Part shown: piece after piece, positions 10,753 to 20,749 of the stretch
How positions within the stretch are numbered: the first letter of the stretch is position 1
How the letters are laid out: each line of letters opens with the position of its first letter
Assembly (NCBI RefSeq): GCF_001641265.1
Contig: NW_020167524.1
Span: 1,240,001-1,304,000, forward strand
Length of the DNA stretch: 64,000 bases
Direction: 5' to 3'
DNA from: Pseudogymnoascus destructans
Taxonomy: Eukaryota; Ascomycota; Leotiomycetes; Thelebolales; Thelebolaceae
The notes under the pieces: generated by a model
Told to the model about the DNA's origin: nothing
What the model saw: only the letters and a program-made list of their open reading frames with translations
The model's database searches: none
Position numbers and translations under genes: made by a program

Positions 10753-11921
10753 CTACTTGTAACACTGCTTCCTATCCAATAGGATGCATAGAGGTTTCTT
10801 ACATAAGGTTTAACTTGACAGAGGAGACAGGAGACACAAAGACTTCCTAAGTAACATGTTACAGTATTGTAAATAATACTTTATTAAGTTGAGTATGAAG
10901 CTCCTATCTAAGGGAATACTATCTACTTATATAGTAGCATCGTGCCTCATGGATAGTTTGGATAGTTGGGGATAGTTAGGATAGTTGGATAGTTCTGATT
11001 ATCCCAACTATCTAACTATCTACTAGTTCCCCAATTATCCATTAGCCAGGTGTAACACTGGGACTTAAACGTATAAGACTCACAGAGGTTTCATTGCATT
11101 GGTTTACTTAACAGAGGAGGCAGGGGATCAGACACAAAGGCTTTCGTAAAACATGTTACTAGTATATAACAAATACTGTATTGAGTTGAGCACGAAGCTC
11201 CTATCTAAGAACTAACTATCTACTTATATAGTACCGTCGTGCCAAATGCCATGAAGGACCATCGTGGTCCATCATGGTCCTGGCCCACACTGGACCACCG
11301 TGGTCCTGCGTGGTCCATCACGTGATACTTAACCCCTTGGTTGTAAGGATGCCTCCGTACCTAGATACTCGAAGAACCTGTCTCAGAACTGTTACAGTCA
11401 CTACAAGCATGGAATCCGACTCGGTGGGGTTTCGAACCAGTAGAGGAGCATATAGCGAGTTACACTATAGTGGGGGACGGTAAGTGTATAGGGTTCAGGG
11501 CCGATGCAGACCTGTTGCGGTGGAAGGTTCAGGGCTAGGGTTGGGATAACCGAGTCGGGCCCGTTTCGGGAGTTAAGGAAACAGACTCAACGGGGTTCCC
11601 CCTTCATCTTTTTTGTATCCTTCGTAGTAGACCTATAGGATAGCATCCGTTTAGCCTCCGACTCGCACTCTCATATGCTATTACTGTGAGCTGGGTGCCC
11701 TGTGTCCTTACATTGGTCCCCTCTGGACCAATGACTATGATTTCTCACATGCAGTTCCGTAGCCAATCCCTTCCTTAGCACTAGTGGTGGGGTTAGCCGT
11801 AACACCAGGTCATGCTACAGCCTAGCCCTACTAGCCTTGTGACTTATAAGTCATGTTACTAGAGCCTAGCCCTACTAGCCCTATAACCATGATGTCACAT
11901 TACCATAGCTGTAACACTACT
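10753..11921 (+). mobile_element. Solo LTR, family 1 copy 1, with 5-bp duplication CTACT
   Basis: The element begins TGTAACACTG at 10758 and ends GTAACA at 11916, with TG...CA termini. The direct repeat CTACT flanks it at 10753-10757 and 11917-11921. It is interrupted by a second LTR at 11051-11804. Without that insert it is about 400 bp. A TATATAG box sits in the conserved 5' part. The element lies inside the decayed pogo copy 2. No internal retrotransposon sequence remains, hence a solo LTR. Confidence 0.85.
11046..11809 (+). mobile_element. Solo LTR, family 1 copy 2, nested in copy 1, with 5-bp duplication CCAGG
   Basis: The element spans 11051-11804 (754 bp), from TGTAACACTG to GTAACA. 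The direct repeat CCAGG flanks it at 11046-11050 and 11805-11809. Its first ~200 bp match copies 1 and 3, including CTATCTACTTATATAGT and CGTCGTGCC. The remainder is unrelated to the other copies and longer. Just after the shared part is a run of TGGTCC/GGACCA repeats. I find no coding potential. Confidence 0.85.
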
Positions 11922-12872
11922 GCCTTCTTATTCTTAACAGACAAAAGAGCCACCTCTCTGCTTAATTTCAACACTACTGTATAGAGTAGAAGATAACCAT
12001 CCTCTATATACTACTACACTCCTTACATATACTTTAGCCACTTGATGTTACTATTTGCTCTGCTAAAACTTTTATATAGACGTTAGATTAAAACCTTTGT
12101 ATAAAACTAGCTAAATCATATCATAAATCTTGAGTCTCTCCCTGTATTTAAAGAAGCATTTAAAGTTATGTTTATAGAACAGAACATTAAGAGTAGGTTC
12201 TAAGTAATAGGATTAGTTCTATATAAGCTATAGAATATCATTTCTCACTTAAATCTATGCTTAAGGACTCTAACTCCTCCTATAGTTAAGAGTAACAATT
12301 AGACTTTAAAGACTTCCTAAACTATAAGGGAGCTTGATTTTCAAACATAGCATATTAAGAACTGCATCATACAACATCAGAATAGCTCTCCTATCTCAAT
12401 TAATGATGCTATTAGCTGCCTTGTTAAGGGGGCACAAGTTATGATGCATTCTGCTGTTCTACTAAAGGCAGAAGTTAATGGCTCTACAAGTAGCAAATGA
12501 ACAGAAAAAAAGGCGGGAAAGGAAGTGCAAGAGATGTATAATGCAAGGGGATAGTCTCTTTGTACAAGTCAGAGAGGATATCCTTTAGAGTGCTGAGGTT
12601 GATCTATATAGAGGTGGCAAGTGAGAGTTGTTAGCAGGTGGGCTCTAAGGGCCGACAGAAGTGCTATGGCTGATGTGAGAAAATAGGACATAATACCCGT
12701 ATGTGCGAGAGGCGCTAGGAATCAATTACGATTGAATAGGGATTATTATATAAGGTGGTAGTGTAGTAATTATAGTAATAGTCAAATTTTGTGTTTTTGC
12801 TGCTGACTTGCTTGGGATGCTGACTCGCTTATGAAATATGTTATTCTTGATTATAAATCATGATTATGATTA

Positions 12873-15484
12873 ATGTATTTATACACCGAATGGTCCAACA
12901 CACTGAACAGTCCACTTAATCCAACCCTTTACACTACAGAACAGCTGTACAACCACCTGCCACTTTAAATGAATTAAAACTACTTAGATTCGTCATGATT
13001 AGACGTAACTACTACTACTTAGCCAGTTCGCACATTAGCCAGTGTTGCTACAGATGTCATAGCATCACGCATGCTGTTTAGCACAACGACTACCACAACG
13101 AGTTTCCTCGTATGTCTGCTTACCCACCTCCTTCTCAACTACTAAATCCTCTACTTCCTAGATAGTAAGTGATCCTCCTAACTCTAGTTGTGTTTTTTTA
13201 GCCCTCTGGCGCTTGCTAAGTACCTCATTGGCAGCACGGAGGTCCTTTGCCTCCTCCTGTAGTAACACTAACTCATGTGCCATTTTAGACATCCCTCGAG
13301 CCTAGGCATCAATAAGCTTGTACATATGAGTTGGAGAGCTACTATGGTGCCTAGCAATCTTATTTTTAATGACTGTAGACTGCTAGCCTACTTCAACTGC
13401 TGTACAAGGAGTCTTTGTAACCTATGAGTAGGCACTTCTAGGGCAAGAGCCTAGCGAAGATGGTGTGTTGAACCTTGGATCTAGGCAATTAATCACAGAC
13501 TTAGGGTCTAGAGGAATATGCCCAGTAGCCCTAAAGCCTGCCTTAATGTTTTTTTCAGTCATAGAAGCATTAAATGCTTCTATATAAGCAGCAAAGAAGT
13601 CATCCTTAGTAATATGCATAATCTACATCATCATCATCTTCTCAATTGTAATGGTGGGTGCACCAGATGTGAGAATCCAGCCACCCAAGGAAGGGATGAT
13701 TTTACTAAGACAACACACTGTCTTAGGAAACAGAACCAAATGGTTGTAGCTTAGACTATTCCACAATGCAGCAATCAGGTGTATGATGTAGTGAAGTGGT
13801 TTGGACAAGTTGTAACAGATGTTGAGTCTGAGAACTCAGGGGTAAGTCAGAGGTTAGCACCTCACTGACTTTTCAGAAACAAAGAATAACAAGATCAATG
13901 CTTGTTGATCAATGCTTGGAAGCTTGGAAAATACGTATGTGCTAGTCGATTTACTGTATTGTCTGCTTGCCCTTTCTTAAGGAAAGGGCAATCCTATTTA
14001 TGCTAAAGGAGTGTAGTTCTCTCATTTTCCAAGACTTTCCATGACTAACCAGGCTTGGTAACTGTATTAGAAATCAAGTGTGACCCACAACTAGCTTGCT
14101 AATCATGTAGTGAACGTAAGAGAATCCCATAGAACCATCTCTTGGGTTCCTAGCCTATAGGAAGTGAAAGGAGGTCCAAGGTCAGAGTACCCCTATAGAC
14201 AAATTATGTCATAACTTAGCCAATCTTGTGGGTAACTAAGGAGCGATGATGTGTAATGACATCATCGGTTGTAGAAGCCTCTCGAGCTATCGTTCATGTT
14301 CCTAGGCCTCTAGTTTGTAGATATATGCCATGTGGTAGTATTGGCCCACCCCATTAAGGAGGAGATTTTCTTAATAACTTGTTCAATGAGTGTCCAAATG
14401 ATATGCCGTGATGTATGTAGAATAAACAGATGTAGTAGAAGAGTTTGCAGCAATCGTTGAGTAGTATTGCTCTTGTTGTTGGTGTGATAAGCAAGATATG
14501 TATGGTGACTGTAGGTTTGAGGAGGAGATTCTAAGTTTGCTCTTGAGTTTGATAGCAAACTGAGTGCAAACGAATGTCAGTATGACATCAATTTACTTGC
14601 TATATGAGGCTTTAAGTGAGCTGAAACAGCCAACATCAAGAGGCTGGAGGAAGTGAGACAAATAAGGAGGCATATAGAGTGTGATAATGTTATTAGCTTG
14701 AGAGTAATCTTCAAATTCAACTAAGTGGCGGCTTTTGTGTCCATCGAGGATTAGGAGTTGATAAACACCCTTTGTACGAGCCTTTGTATGCTTATTAAAG
14801 TGTTTTATCTAATCTACACCAATCTCATTTGTAGTCTAACCATTTTCGCTTGTATGAATCCTCTAGTTCTTTGGGAATTAGCCATTCTAGTACTAAGGAA
14901 GGAGGTGGTATTTGCCTTTCACAACCATGTATAAAGGGACTACCTAGCAGTCTACACACATACTCTAGATAACTATAACCTATTCCTAATTGCTAGGCTG
15001 GTTTGTACAGGGCCGGCCACATCGTTTAGAGCTTGTAACCACCTTGCGCTTGAACATATTAAAAACCCAGTCTCATTAAAATTTTAGGTGTCTAACTCTT
15101 AGATGCCATATTTAGCAATTGTGTTCTGTACAAGGGCAAACCAAGCTTATACAACCTTAGGATCTTCGCATTTAGCCCTCTAGTAATCAATTTGACGTCG
15201 AAAACACATGATAAGCTTAGGTTGACGCTATACAAAGCGTTGTGTTTGTCTCTAGCGCGTTGGCGTATGAGGGTTGTATAGGAGACTAGGTATATCCTTG
15301 CAGCAGCTTAGATAGTTAGTTTCGGTTCCTTTTGAAGGGCCTTAATTACAAGGAGTGTACGGCTCTCGTTTGAAGAAGATTCTATTTTTAATAAGGGAGA
15401 AAAGTGGTTGTGAAGGTTGAAGTGGCAAATTAGACAGGGGAATGGACCATTTGGTGTGTTGGACCATTCGGTGTAGAAATACGT
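12873..15484 (-). mobile_element. Decayed pogo/Fot1-like element with terminal inverted repeats, copy 3
   Basis: Inverted repeats bound the region: TACACCGAATGGTCCAACAC near 12882 on the left, and its complement ending CATTCGGTGTA near 15475 on the right. The match extends outward to ATGTATTT/AAATACGT, so the exact outer boundary is not fixed. A degenerate transposase runs on the minus strand. It shows ITKDDFFAAYIEAFNASMTE near 13560-13610 and DGHKS-HLVEFEDYSQANN near 14700. A 941-bp solo LTR (13647-14587) sits inside it. Without the LTR the element is close to the usual size for Fot1-like elements. Confidence 0.75.
13642..14592 (-). mobile_element. Solo LTR, family 2 copy A, with 5-bp duplication TCAAT
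   Basis: On the plus strand the LTR runs from TGTAATGGTGGGTGCACC at 13647 to AGTATGACA at 14587 (941 bp), flanked by TCAAT at 13642-13646 and 14588-14592. Orientation is reversed relative to copy B. It has inserted in the transposase of pogo copy 3. The sequence has no coding capacity. Confidence 0.9.
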
Positions 15485-15489
15485 TATGT

Positions 15490-16955
15490 GCTTTGTAAAT
15501 AATCATGATTATGATTACGACCTAATAATCATGGTTATAATTGATTTTCTAACCCTATAAGTTGCGCACTACCCCCTACCTCTATGTAACGCTGACTTCT
15601 AAACGATAGAAGACACAGAGGTTCTCTTGCGTAAAGGTTTACTTATCAGAGGAGGCAGGGGATCAGACACAAAGGCTTCAAGTAACACGTTACTAGTATA
15701 TAACAAATACTGTATTGAGTTGAGCACGAAGCTCCTATCTAAGGAAATACTATCTACTTATATAGTGGCGTCGTGCCTAGTGGACTCTTGGGAACTCACT
15801 CGAGTCCTCGGAGTCCTGGACTCTTAGGACTCTTCTCATCATCCTGCGAGTCCATCACATGCCTAGTGGACTCCTGGGAACTCACTCGAGTCCTCGGAGT
15901 CCTGGACTCTTAGGACTCTTCTCATCATCCTGCGAGTCCGTCACGTGATACTTTCGGAACTACTATTCCCCGCTGCCCCTCCAGGTACCAGGGCCGGTCT
16001 CATGCGACCTCCCTCCTTCCTGTCCTGTAGTTGGCCAGCCTTCTTGTTCCGTCGTAACACTCTACTACTTTAAAAAATATAATTAAGCAACTATAACACA
16101 TTAAATTGACTAAAGCTACTTAGAATCTAATAAACTAGGTATATCTACAACTACTTGACAAGTTCGTGCATTATGACTAGTCTTTCTACAAGTACCACAG
16201 TGTTGTCTAGTCAATTTCCCCTCATTCTAAAAAGTCCCCCTAGAGTGCTTATTATGTTGTATCTACAAAATCCAGCCTATGCATTTTGAGCTGTTATTAA
16301 TTGTTTATATGCTGCTTTAAAGGCTAGCAAAACTCAACCTTAGAGATATAGTTAATATGAGTCTTAATGCAGGTCTTAATCTAGCAACTATATGCCTGCT
16401 TTAGCATACTAAAACATCTAACATCAAGTGGCTAGGTTAGATGAGAAGAGTAAGGAGGTAGACAAAGAGTGATAATGTTATGTACCTTGTAATACTTCTA
16501 GAATTCGGCTAATTCATGACTCTCATGCCCTATTAAGGACAAGCATTTGATATAGACCCTTTGCTTAAGGAGTAGTATGTTTATTAAAGTGTTGATAACC
16601 TAGTTGTGTAGGAGACTGCCATCTATATACTAATTCTCAAGATGAGTCTTTCCTTAAACTACTAAAAATAGAGGCATACTCTAACCTTTGCTATTAATAC
16701 AAGCAACTGCTATAGCCCATTCTTAATTGCCTAGCTGAACTGACTTGCCTCTACTACATCGATTAGCATGTATACAATCATAGCTAGGCAAATTATGCCC
16801 ATCATAAATCCTGTCTTGTCGAAACTATAGATTCACAGACATTATAGATCTTTGCAGCAGAGTGACAACTAATTTTTTTAGATGAGCGAATAGCCTCGAT
16901 AGCTAGAATGATTCGTGCTTCTTGCGTTTGAATTTCCATTAGGGGTGGTTGAGAA
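15490..16955 (-). pseudogene. Decayed, internally deleted pogo/Fot1-like element, copy 4
   Basis: Minus-strand reading gives the N-terminal block EARIILAIEAIRSSKKIS near 16880-16940. It then gives a core with HESHELAEF-KYYKVHNII and LPPYSSHLT-PLDVRCFS near 16410-16520. The middle is shortened and many stops are present. Solo LTR copy 3 interrupts the 3' side, and the MULE-like element was inserted just beyond the 5' side. Boundaries are approximate. Confidence 0.6.
15580..16064 (+). mobile_element. Solo LTR, family 1 copy 3, with 5-bp duplication CTCTA
   Basis: The LTR spans 15585-16059 (475 bp), TGTAACGCTG to GTAACA, flanked by CTCTA at 15580-15584 and 16060-16064. The first ~195 bp match copies 1 and 2. 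After CGTCGTGCC comes an 86-bp unit repeated almost exactly twice (15776-15861 and 15862-15947), rich in GGACTC/GAGTCC. The 3' part is unrelated to the other copies. It lies in the 3' part of pogo copy 4. Confidence 0.85.
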
Positions 16956-17117
16956 AACGCCTGTTAAAGTTTAGGGCAAAAACTCGATATACCCAGTAAA
17001 CTGGTAAGAAAACTCCATCTACCCAGTCGGCCGCTAACCCTCCTTTGGAAAGGTTAACGAGCCAATGAGAGGCGTACTCTCATTTGAGAGTACATGCTCT
17101 CATATGGCCTTTTTGAA

Positions 17118-17150
17118 GCAATTGAGCTGGCAATATACCAGCTCAATTGC
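17118..17150. repeat. Perfect 13-bp inverted repeat
   Basis: GCAATTGAGCTGG at 17118-17130 is repeated in reverse complement at 17138-17150, with a 7-bp spacer CAATATA. It lies in the left part of the MULE-like element, close to the minisatellite. No function is evident. Confidence 0.85.
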
Positions 17151-17184
17151 ACGGTAAGTCGGGGGTCAATTGAGACCCCCAAAC

Positions 17185-17438
17185 CTCCTCCCCCTTCCCT
17201 TCCTCCCCCTTCCCTTCCTCCCCCTTCCCTTCCTCCCCCTTCCCTTCCCTTCCTCCCCCTTCCCTTCCTCCCCCTTCCCTTCCTCCCCCTTCCCTTCCTC
17301 CCCCTTTCCTTCCTCCCCCTTCCCTTCCTCCCCCTTCCCTTCCTCCCCCTTCCCTTCCTCCCCCTTCCCTTCCTCCCCCTTCCCTTCCTCCCCCTTCCCT
17401 TCCTCCCCCTTCCCTTCCTCCCCCTTCCCTTCCTCCCC
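17185..17438. repeat. 15-bp C-rich minisatellite
   Basis: About 17 tandem copies of TTCCTCCCCCTTCCC, with one short copy and one C-to-T change. The complementary strand carries runs of G5, G2, G3 and G3, so it could fold into G-quadruplexes. Long open frames cross it on both strands but encode only repeat peptides and are not genes. Confidence 0.95.
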
Positions 17439-17469
17439 TCCACCACAGAACACCGCTGACACCTCCCAG

Positions 17470-18415
17470 GCTCCTGTCATACTGACATTCGTTGCACTCA
17501 GTTTGCTATCAAACTCAAGAGCAAACTTAGAAATCTCCTCCTCAAACCTACAAGTCACCATACATATCTTGGCTTATCACACCAACAACAGAAGCAATAC
17601 TACTCAACGATTGCTGCAAACTCTTCTACTACATCTGTTTATTCTACATACATCACGGCATATCATTTGGACACTCATTGAACAAGTTATTAAGAAAATC
17701 TCCTCCTTAAGGGGGTGGGCCAATACTACCACATGGCATATCTCTACCAACTAGAGGCCTAGGAACATGAACAATAGCTCTAGAAGCTTCTACAACCCTC
17801 TATGATTCATTACACGTCATCGCTCCTTAGTTACCCACAAGATTGGTTAAGTTATGACATAATTTGTCTATAGGTACTCTGACCTTGGACCTCCTTTTCA
17901 CTTCCTATAGGCTAGGAACCCAAGAGATGGTTCTATGGGATTCTCTTACGTTCACTACATGATTAGCAAGCTAGTTGTGGGTCGCACTTGATTTCTAATA
18001 CATTTACCAAGCCTGGTTAGTCATGGAAAGTCATGGAAAATGAGAGAACTACACTCCTTTGGCATAAATAGGATTGCCCTTTCCTTAAGAAAGGGCAAGC
18101 AGGCAATACAGTAAATCGACTAGCACATACTTCTACGTCTTTTCCAAGCTTCCAAGCATTCATCTTGTTACTCCTTGTTTCTGAAAAGTCAGTGAGGTGT
18201 TAACCTCTGACTTACCCCTGAGTTCTCAGACTCAACATTTGTTGCAACTTGTCTAAACCACTTCACCACATCATACACCTGATTGCTGCGTTGTGGAATA
18301 GTCTAAGCTACAACCCTTTGGCTCTGTTTCCTAAGACAGTGTGTTGTCTTAGTAAATTCATCCCTTCCTTGGGTGGCTAGATTCTCACATCTGGTGCACC
18401 CACCATTACAGCTCC
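17470..18415 (+). mobile_element. Solo LTR, family 2 copy B, with 5-bp duplication GCTCC
   Basis: The LTR spans 17475-18410 (936 bp), from TGTCATACTGACATTCG to CCACCATTACA, flanked by GCTCC at 17470-17474 and 18411-18415. It is the reverse orientation of copy A and closely similar to it. It interrupts the MULE-like element between the minisatellite and the transposase-like frame. Confidence 0.92.
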
Positions 18416-18759
18416 CTCCCTCCTCCGACCCCCTCGAAACCCCCCTCGGAAGCCCTCGCGTGAGGCACAAACTCCCCCGCCTCCCTCACCCCTGCCTCCT
18501 ACCCGAACTCACTGCCCCTGTCGACGGTAGCAAGTTCCTAGACTTGGATGCTTGGTCCCGCGCCCTGGACGACTGGGCCGTCAAGGAGAAGTTATCCTGG
18601 CGGCTCCAGAGGAGGGACAAAGACGGGGCAACTGCCGTTTGTCCCGAGGAGGGCTGTGCCTGGCGTGTCCAAACCAGCCCTGATGACAAGCTTCCATTGC
18701 TCACCGTCGGGGCTGGCTCGGACATGCCAGGCACATATGAGAACGGGGGGAGTTTCTAG
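18416..18759 (+). pseudogene. Fragment resembling the N-terminal part of a MULE transposase
   Basis: The open frame encodes a proline-rich start, then FLDLDAWSRALDDWAVKEK, then a C-x4-C-x-W pattern in CPEEGCAWRV. This layout is that of the DNA-binding N-terminus of fungal MULE/FAR1-like transposases. The catalytic region is absent and the frame ends at GGSF. The open frame also runs upstream into the LTR, where it has no meaning. The segment is GC-rich and not decayed, unlike the pogo relics. Confidence 0.45.
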
Positions 18760-18825
18760 ATTGGGCTTAGGTGGGTCACGTGGGATGGAACTGGGTATAT
18801 AGAATTTATTTATTGTTTTACTGGG

Positions 18826-20724
18826 TAATCGTCGTAACCAACTTTTCGCTTCGCTCAAGGTTGGAGGAAGCGATCCGCGTGCACGAGAAATGGAGGGGAA
18901 GCGAAGTGCGCGCATAAGTACGTCCCTATAGTAAATTGTATGTAAAGGTACAAAATTTCACCATTTTAAAAAATTATCATTTCCTCATTCCCATGATCAC
19001 TCCCATTCCCGCTCCCATTCCCACTCCCATTCTCATATTCGCCCTCACTTTCGAGGGTTTCTGGATCAGGAATTGGGACCTCTAATTCCGGAGGAATTGG
19101 GAGGCCTAATCCCTGAAGAGTAGCCAGGCTCTTCTTCCGGAAACGCTCTTCTTTCCGGGCCTTAATTCCAGCCTGGTGGAGCTGCTTCTGGGCCTGGTTT
19201 CTAGCCTGGTGAGCCTCCCGGGCTTCTTTGGCTGCGAGCTTCTGGGCTAGAAGCTCGTGGGCTTCGGCAGCTACGAGCTCACCTCCGTTCTGAAGCCGGG
19301 CCCGGCTTTAGCTCGTCCGCTCCTTCGACTCCTCCACCTGCCGCCGAGCCACCCGTAGGTCAAGTTCTTGGAGCCGGCCTACCGCCATAACCTCTTCAGC
19401 CCCAGTAAGCCAGTTCATATAGCTCATACGTGAGGGGCTGCTAAAGGCCTCCGGAACCCAGTCTTTCCAGCGCTGTGCCCCTCTTCAACCCCCCGAAAAG
19501 TGGAGGGTTTAGGGGTAATAGGCCATATTGGTAAGGTAGGCGTAGGCTCTTCTGTAGGCTGGGTAGTAGGCTGCGAGTATGTACGTAGCTTCGTGAGGGC
19601 TGTATTACAGCTTATTGGCCAGATTCCAGCTTTCTGGAAAGCTGAGAGTATTGTAGACTCCTTAAAAGTCTGTTCCCGGATTTTGGTGAGATCTCTCATA
19701 AATGAGGGTAGGTCGTATGTAACGTCCATATTCCGTATGGCATAGAGCACAGCCAGTGCTTATATGGCTGGAATATTCCCACATCTAATGGCTGTAAAAT
19801 GTGTGTAAGATGTGAGGGAAAGGCGAAAACGATGATGTTATATTTGTCTGCTGTAATGATGAAATCATCGCTCGTATGGCTTATATTAGAATCAAGGAGT
19901 AGAACCCTGGGATTCCCATTTGCATATGGAGCTGTATGCACTGCAAAGTGCTCTAGCCACCATAAGGCAAGCTGGCTATTCGAATAGCCAGTATCGGAGA
20001 GTAATATCAGTTCTTTGCCTTTAAGATTTTCTGGGTACCAAGAATCCTAAATCCCGTTTCATCCATATTCCAAATTGACTCCGGTAATATATTGGGATCC
20101 CATATAAATTGGAAGTATTTTTCAAACCATTCAATAATCTTAGATTCGTCTTGGGCTTTCGTACGCTGCTGTGCAATAGGCTTTGTAGTGATAAAATGGA
20201 ATTCCGGAAGCTGATTCTGAATATATTTAGTAAGCCAGCTCTGTGATGGTGGAGGTAATGGGCTCCGGAGCTGGCAGACTGCAGTAAATAGCATATTCCT
20301 ATTGGCTCCAAGCCTAAGGTAATATTGCTCGAGGATCCATTTCTTAAGGGCCTCTGCCTGAGCAGTAGAGAGTACCCTATTCTGCCCCCCTTTACGTTGC
20401 TGTGGGTTCTGAATACGGCGCTTGATGCTTCCTCGTAGAGTTGATTCTGGGACCTTGAAAATATGACTAGCAACACGCCTCGACTCATAAGGATTTTCTG
20501 CGAGCCACTCACGGGCATTTGATATAGGAGTCCCTTCCATTAAATGAATTACATCAGGTTACAATATAAATTACTATGTACAGCTATGGAAATGGTTTTG
20601 TTGAAGAGTAGCGGTGAACAGACGCACGTTTCTCGTGCGCGTACTTCGCTTCCCCTCCATTTCTCGTGCGCGCGGATCGCTTCCTCCAACCTTGAGCGAA
20701 GCGAAAAGTTGGTTACGACGATTA
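18826..20724 (-). mobile_element. Pogo-like DNA transposon with ~90-bp terminal inverted repeats and TA duplication
   Basis: The element spans 18828-20722 (1895 bp), flanked by TA on both sides. Its inverted repeats start ATCGTCGTAACCAACTTTTC and run about 90 bp with few differences (left 18828-18917, right about 20635-20722). It sits inside the right end of the MULE-like element. The repeats share their ends with the transposon end at position 1 of the window. Confidence 0.92.
18966..20540 (-). pseudogene. Broken DDE transposase of the pogo-like element
   Basis: Minus strand from ATG 20540. The N-terminus has a psq-type helix-turn-helix (NAREWLAENPYESRRVASH, VPESTLRGSIKRRI) and a Tc5/CENP-B-like domain. 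The first catalytic Asp lies in WNMDETGFRI. The frame then breaks near 20007. Downstream pieces in another frame show SDTGYSNSQLALWWLEHF, RVLLLDSNISHTSDDF (second Asp) and LQPLDVGIFQPYKHW (third Asp). The distance between the first and second Asp is too short, so part of the core was deleted. The C-terminal tail is a charged, Ala-rich helix ending near 18966, with a further in-frame stop near 19312. Not functional. Confidence 0.8.
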
Positions 20725-20749
20725 TATGGAGTTTTTGCCCTAAAGTTTA

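Larger units (their letters stand above)
10222..12770 (+). pseudogene. Decayed pogo/Fot1-like DDE transposase, copy 2, split by nested LTRs
   Basis: The plus strand shows a degenerate transposase. It starts with ADLLLSERAESPV, TNFIKRHIEIKAKF and DIYNFNEAGFVMGVI (catalytic NxDE-like site mutated to N-x-N-E). It continues to QHFDQHTNGHLIRTYL at 10757. There it is broken by LTR insertions (10758-11916) and resumes with LLLF-LTDKRATSLL and SLPVFKEAFKVMFIEQNI near 12150. It ends with a basic tail (NEQKKRRERKCKRC) and a CEKIGHNTRMCERR zinc-knuckle-like end near 12700. Many stops make it non-functional. Confidence 0.7.
16965..20749. mobile_element. MULE-like element with 9-bp duplication, hosting an LTR and a pogo-like transposon
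   Basis: The 9-bp direct repeat TAAAGTTTA lies at 16965-16973 and 20741-20749. Just inside are inverted repeats starting GGGCAAAAACTC on the left (16974) and ending GAGTTTTTGCCC on the right (20740). They continue through ATATACCCAGTAAA once the pogo-like insert is removed. Nine-base duplications are typical of Mutator-like elements. The host element itself is only about 930 bp. It contains a C-rich minisatellite and a partial MULE transposase-like reading frame. LTR copy B (17475-18410) and the pogo-like element (18828-20722) are later insertions. Confidence 0.85.

Noticed and set aside
11400..11450. tRNA-like T-arm text (GGTTTCGAACC) in LTR copy 2
   Set aside because: No acceptor stem or anticodon arm can be drawn around it.
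13647..14587. Family 2 repeats first read as MITEs or DNA transposons
   Set aside because: The ends are TG...CA with 5-bp duplications and no real terminal inverted repeat, which is an LTR pattern.
17054..17754. Long open frames on both strands rich in Arg-Lys-Gly, Glu-Gly-Lys or Pro-Phe-Leu repeats
   Set aside because: They are translations of the 15-bp minisatellite, which has no stops in several frames; no domain or start context supports a gene.
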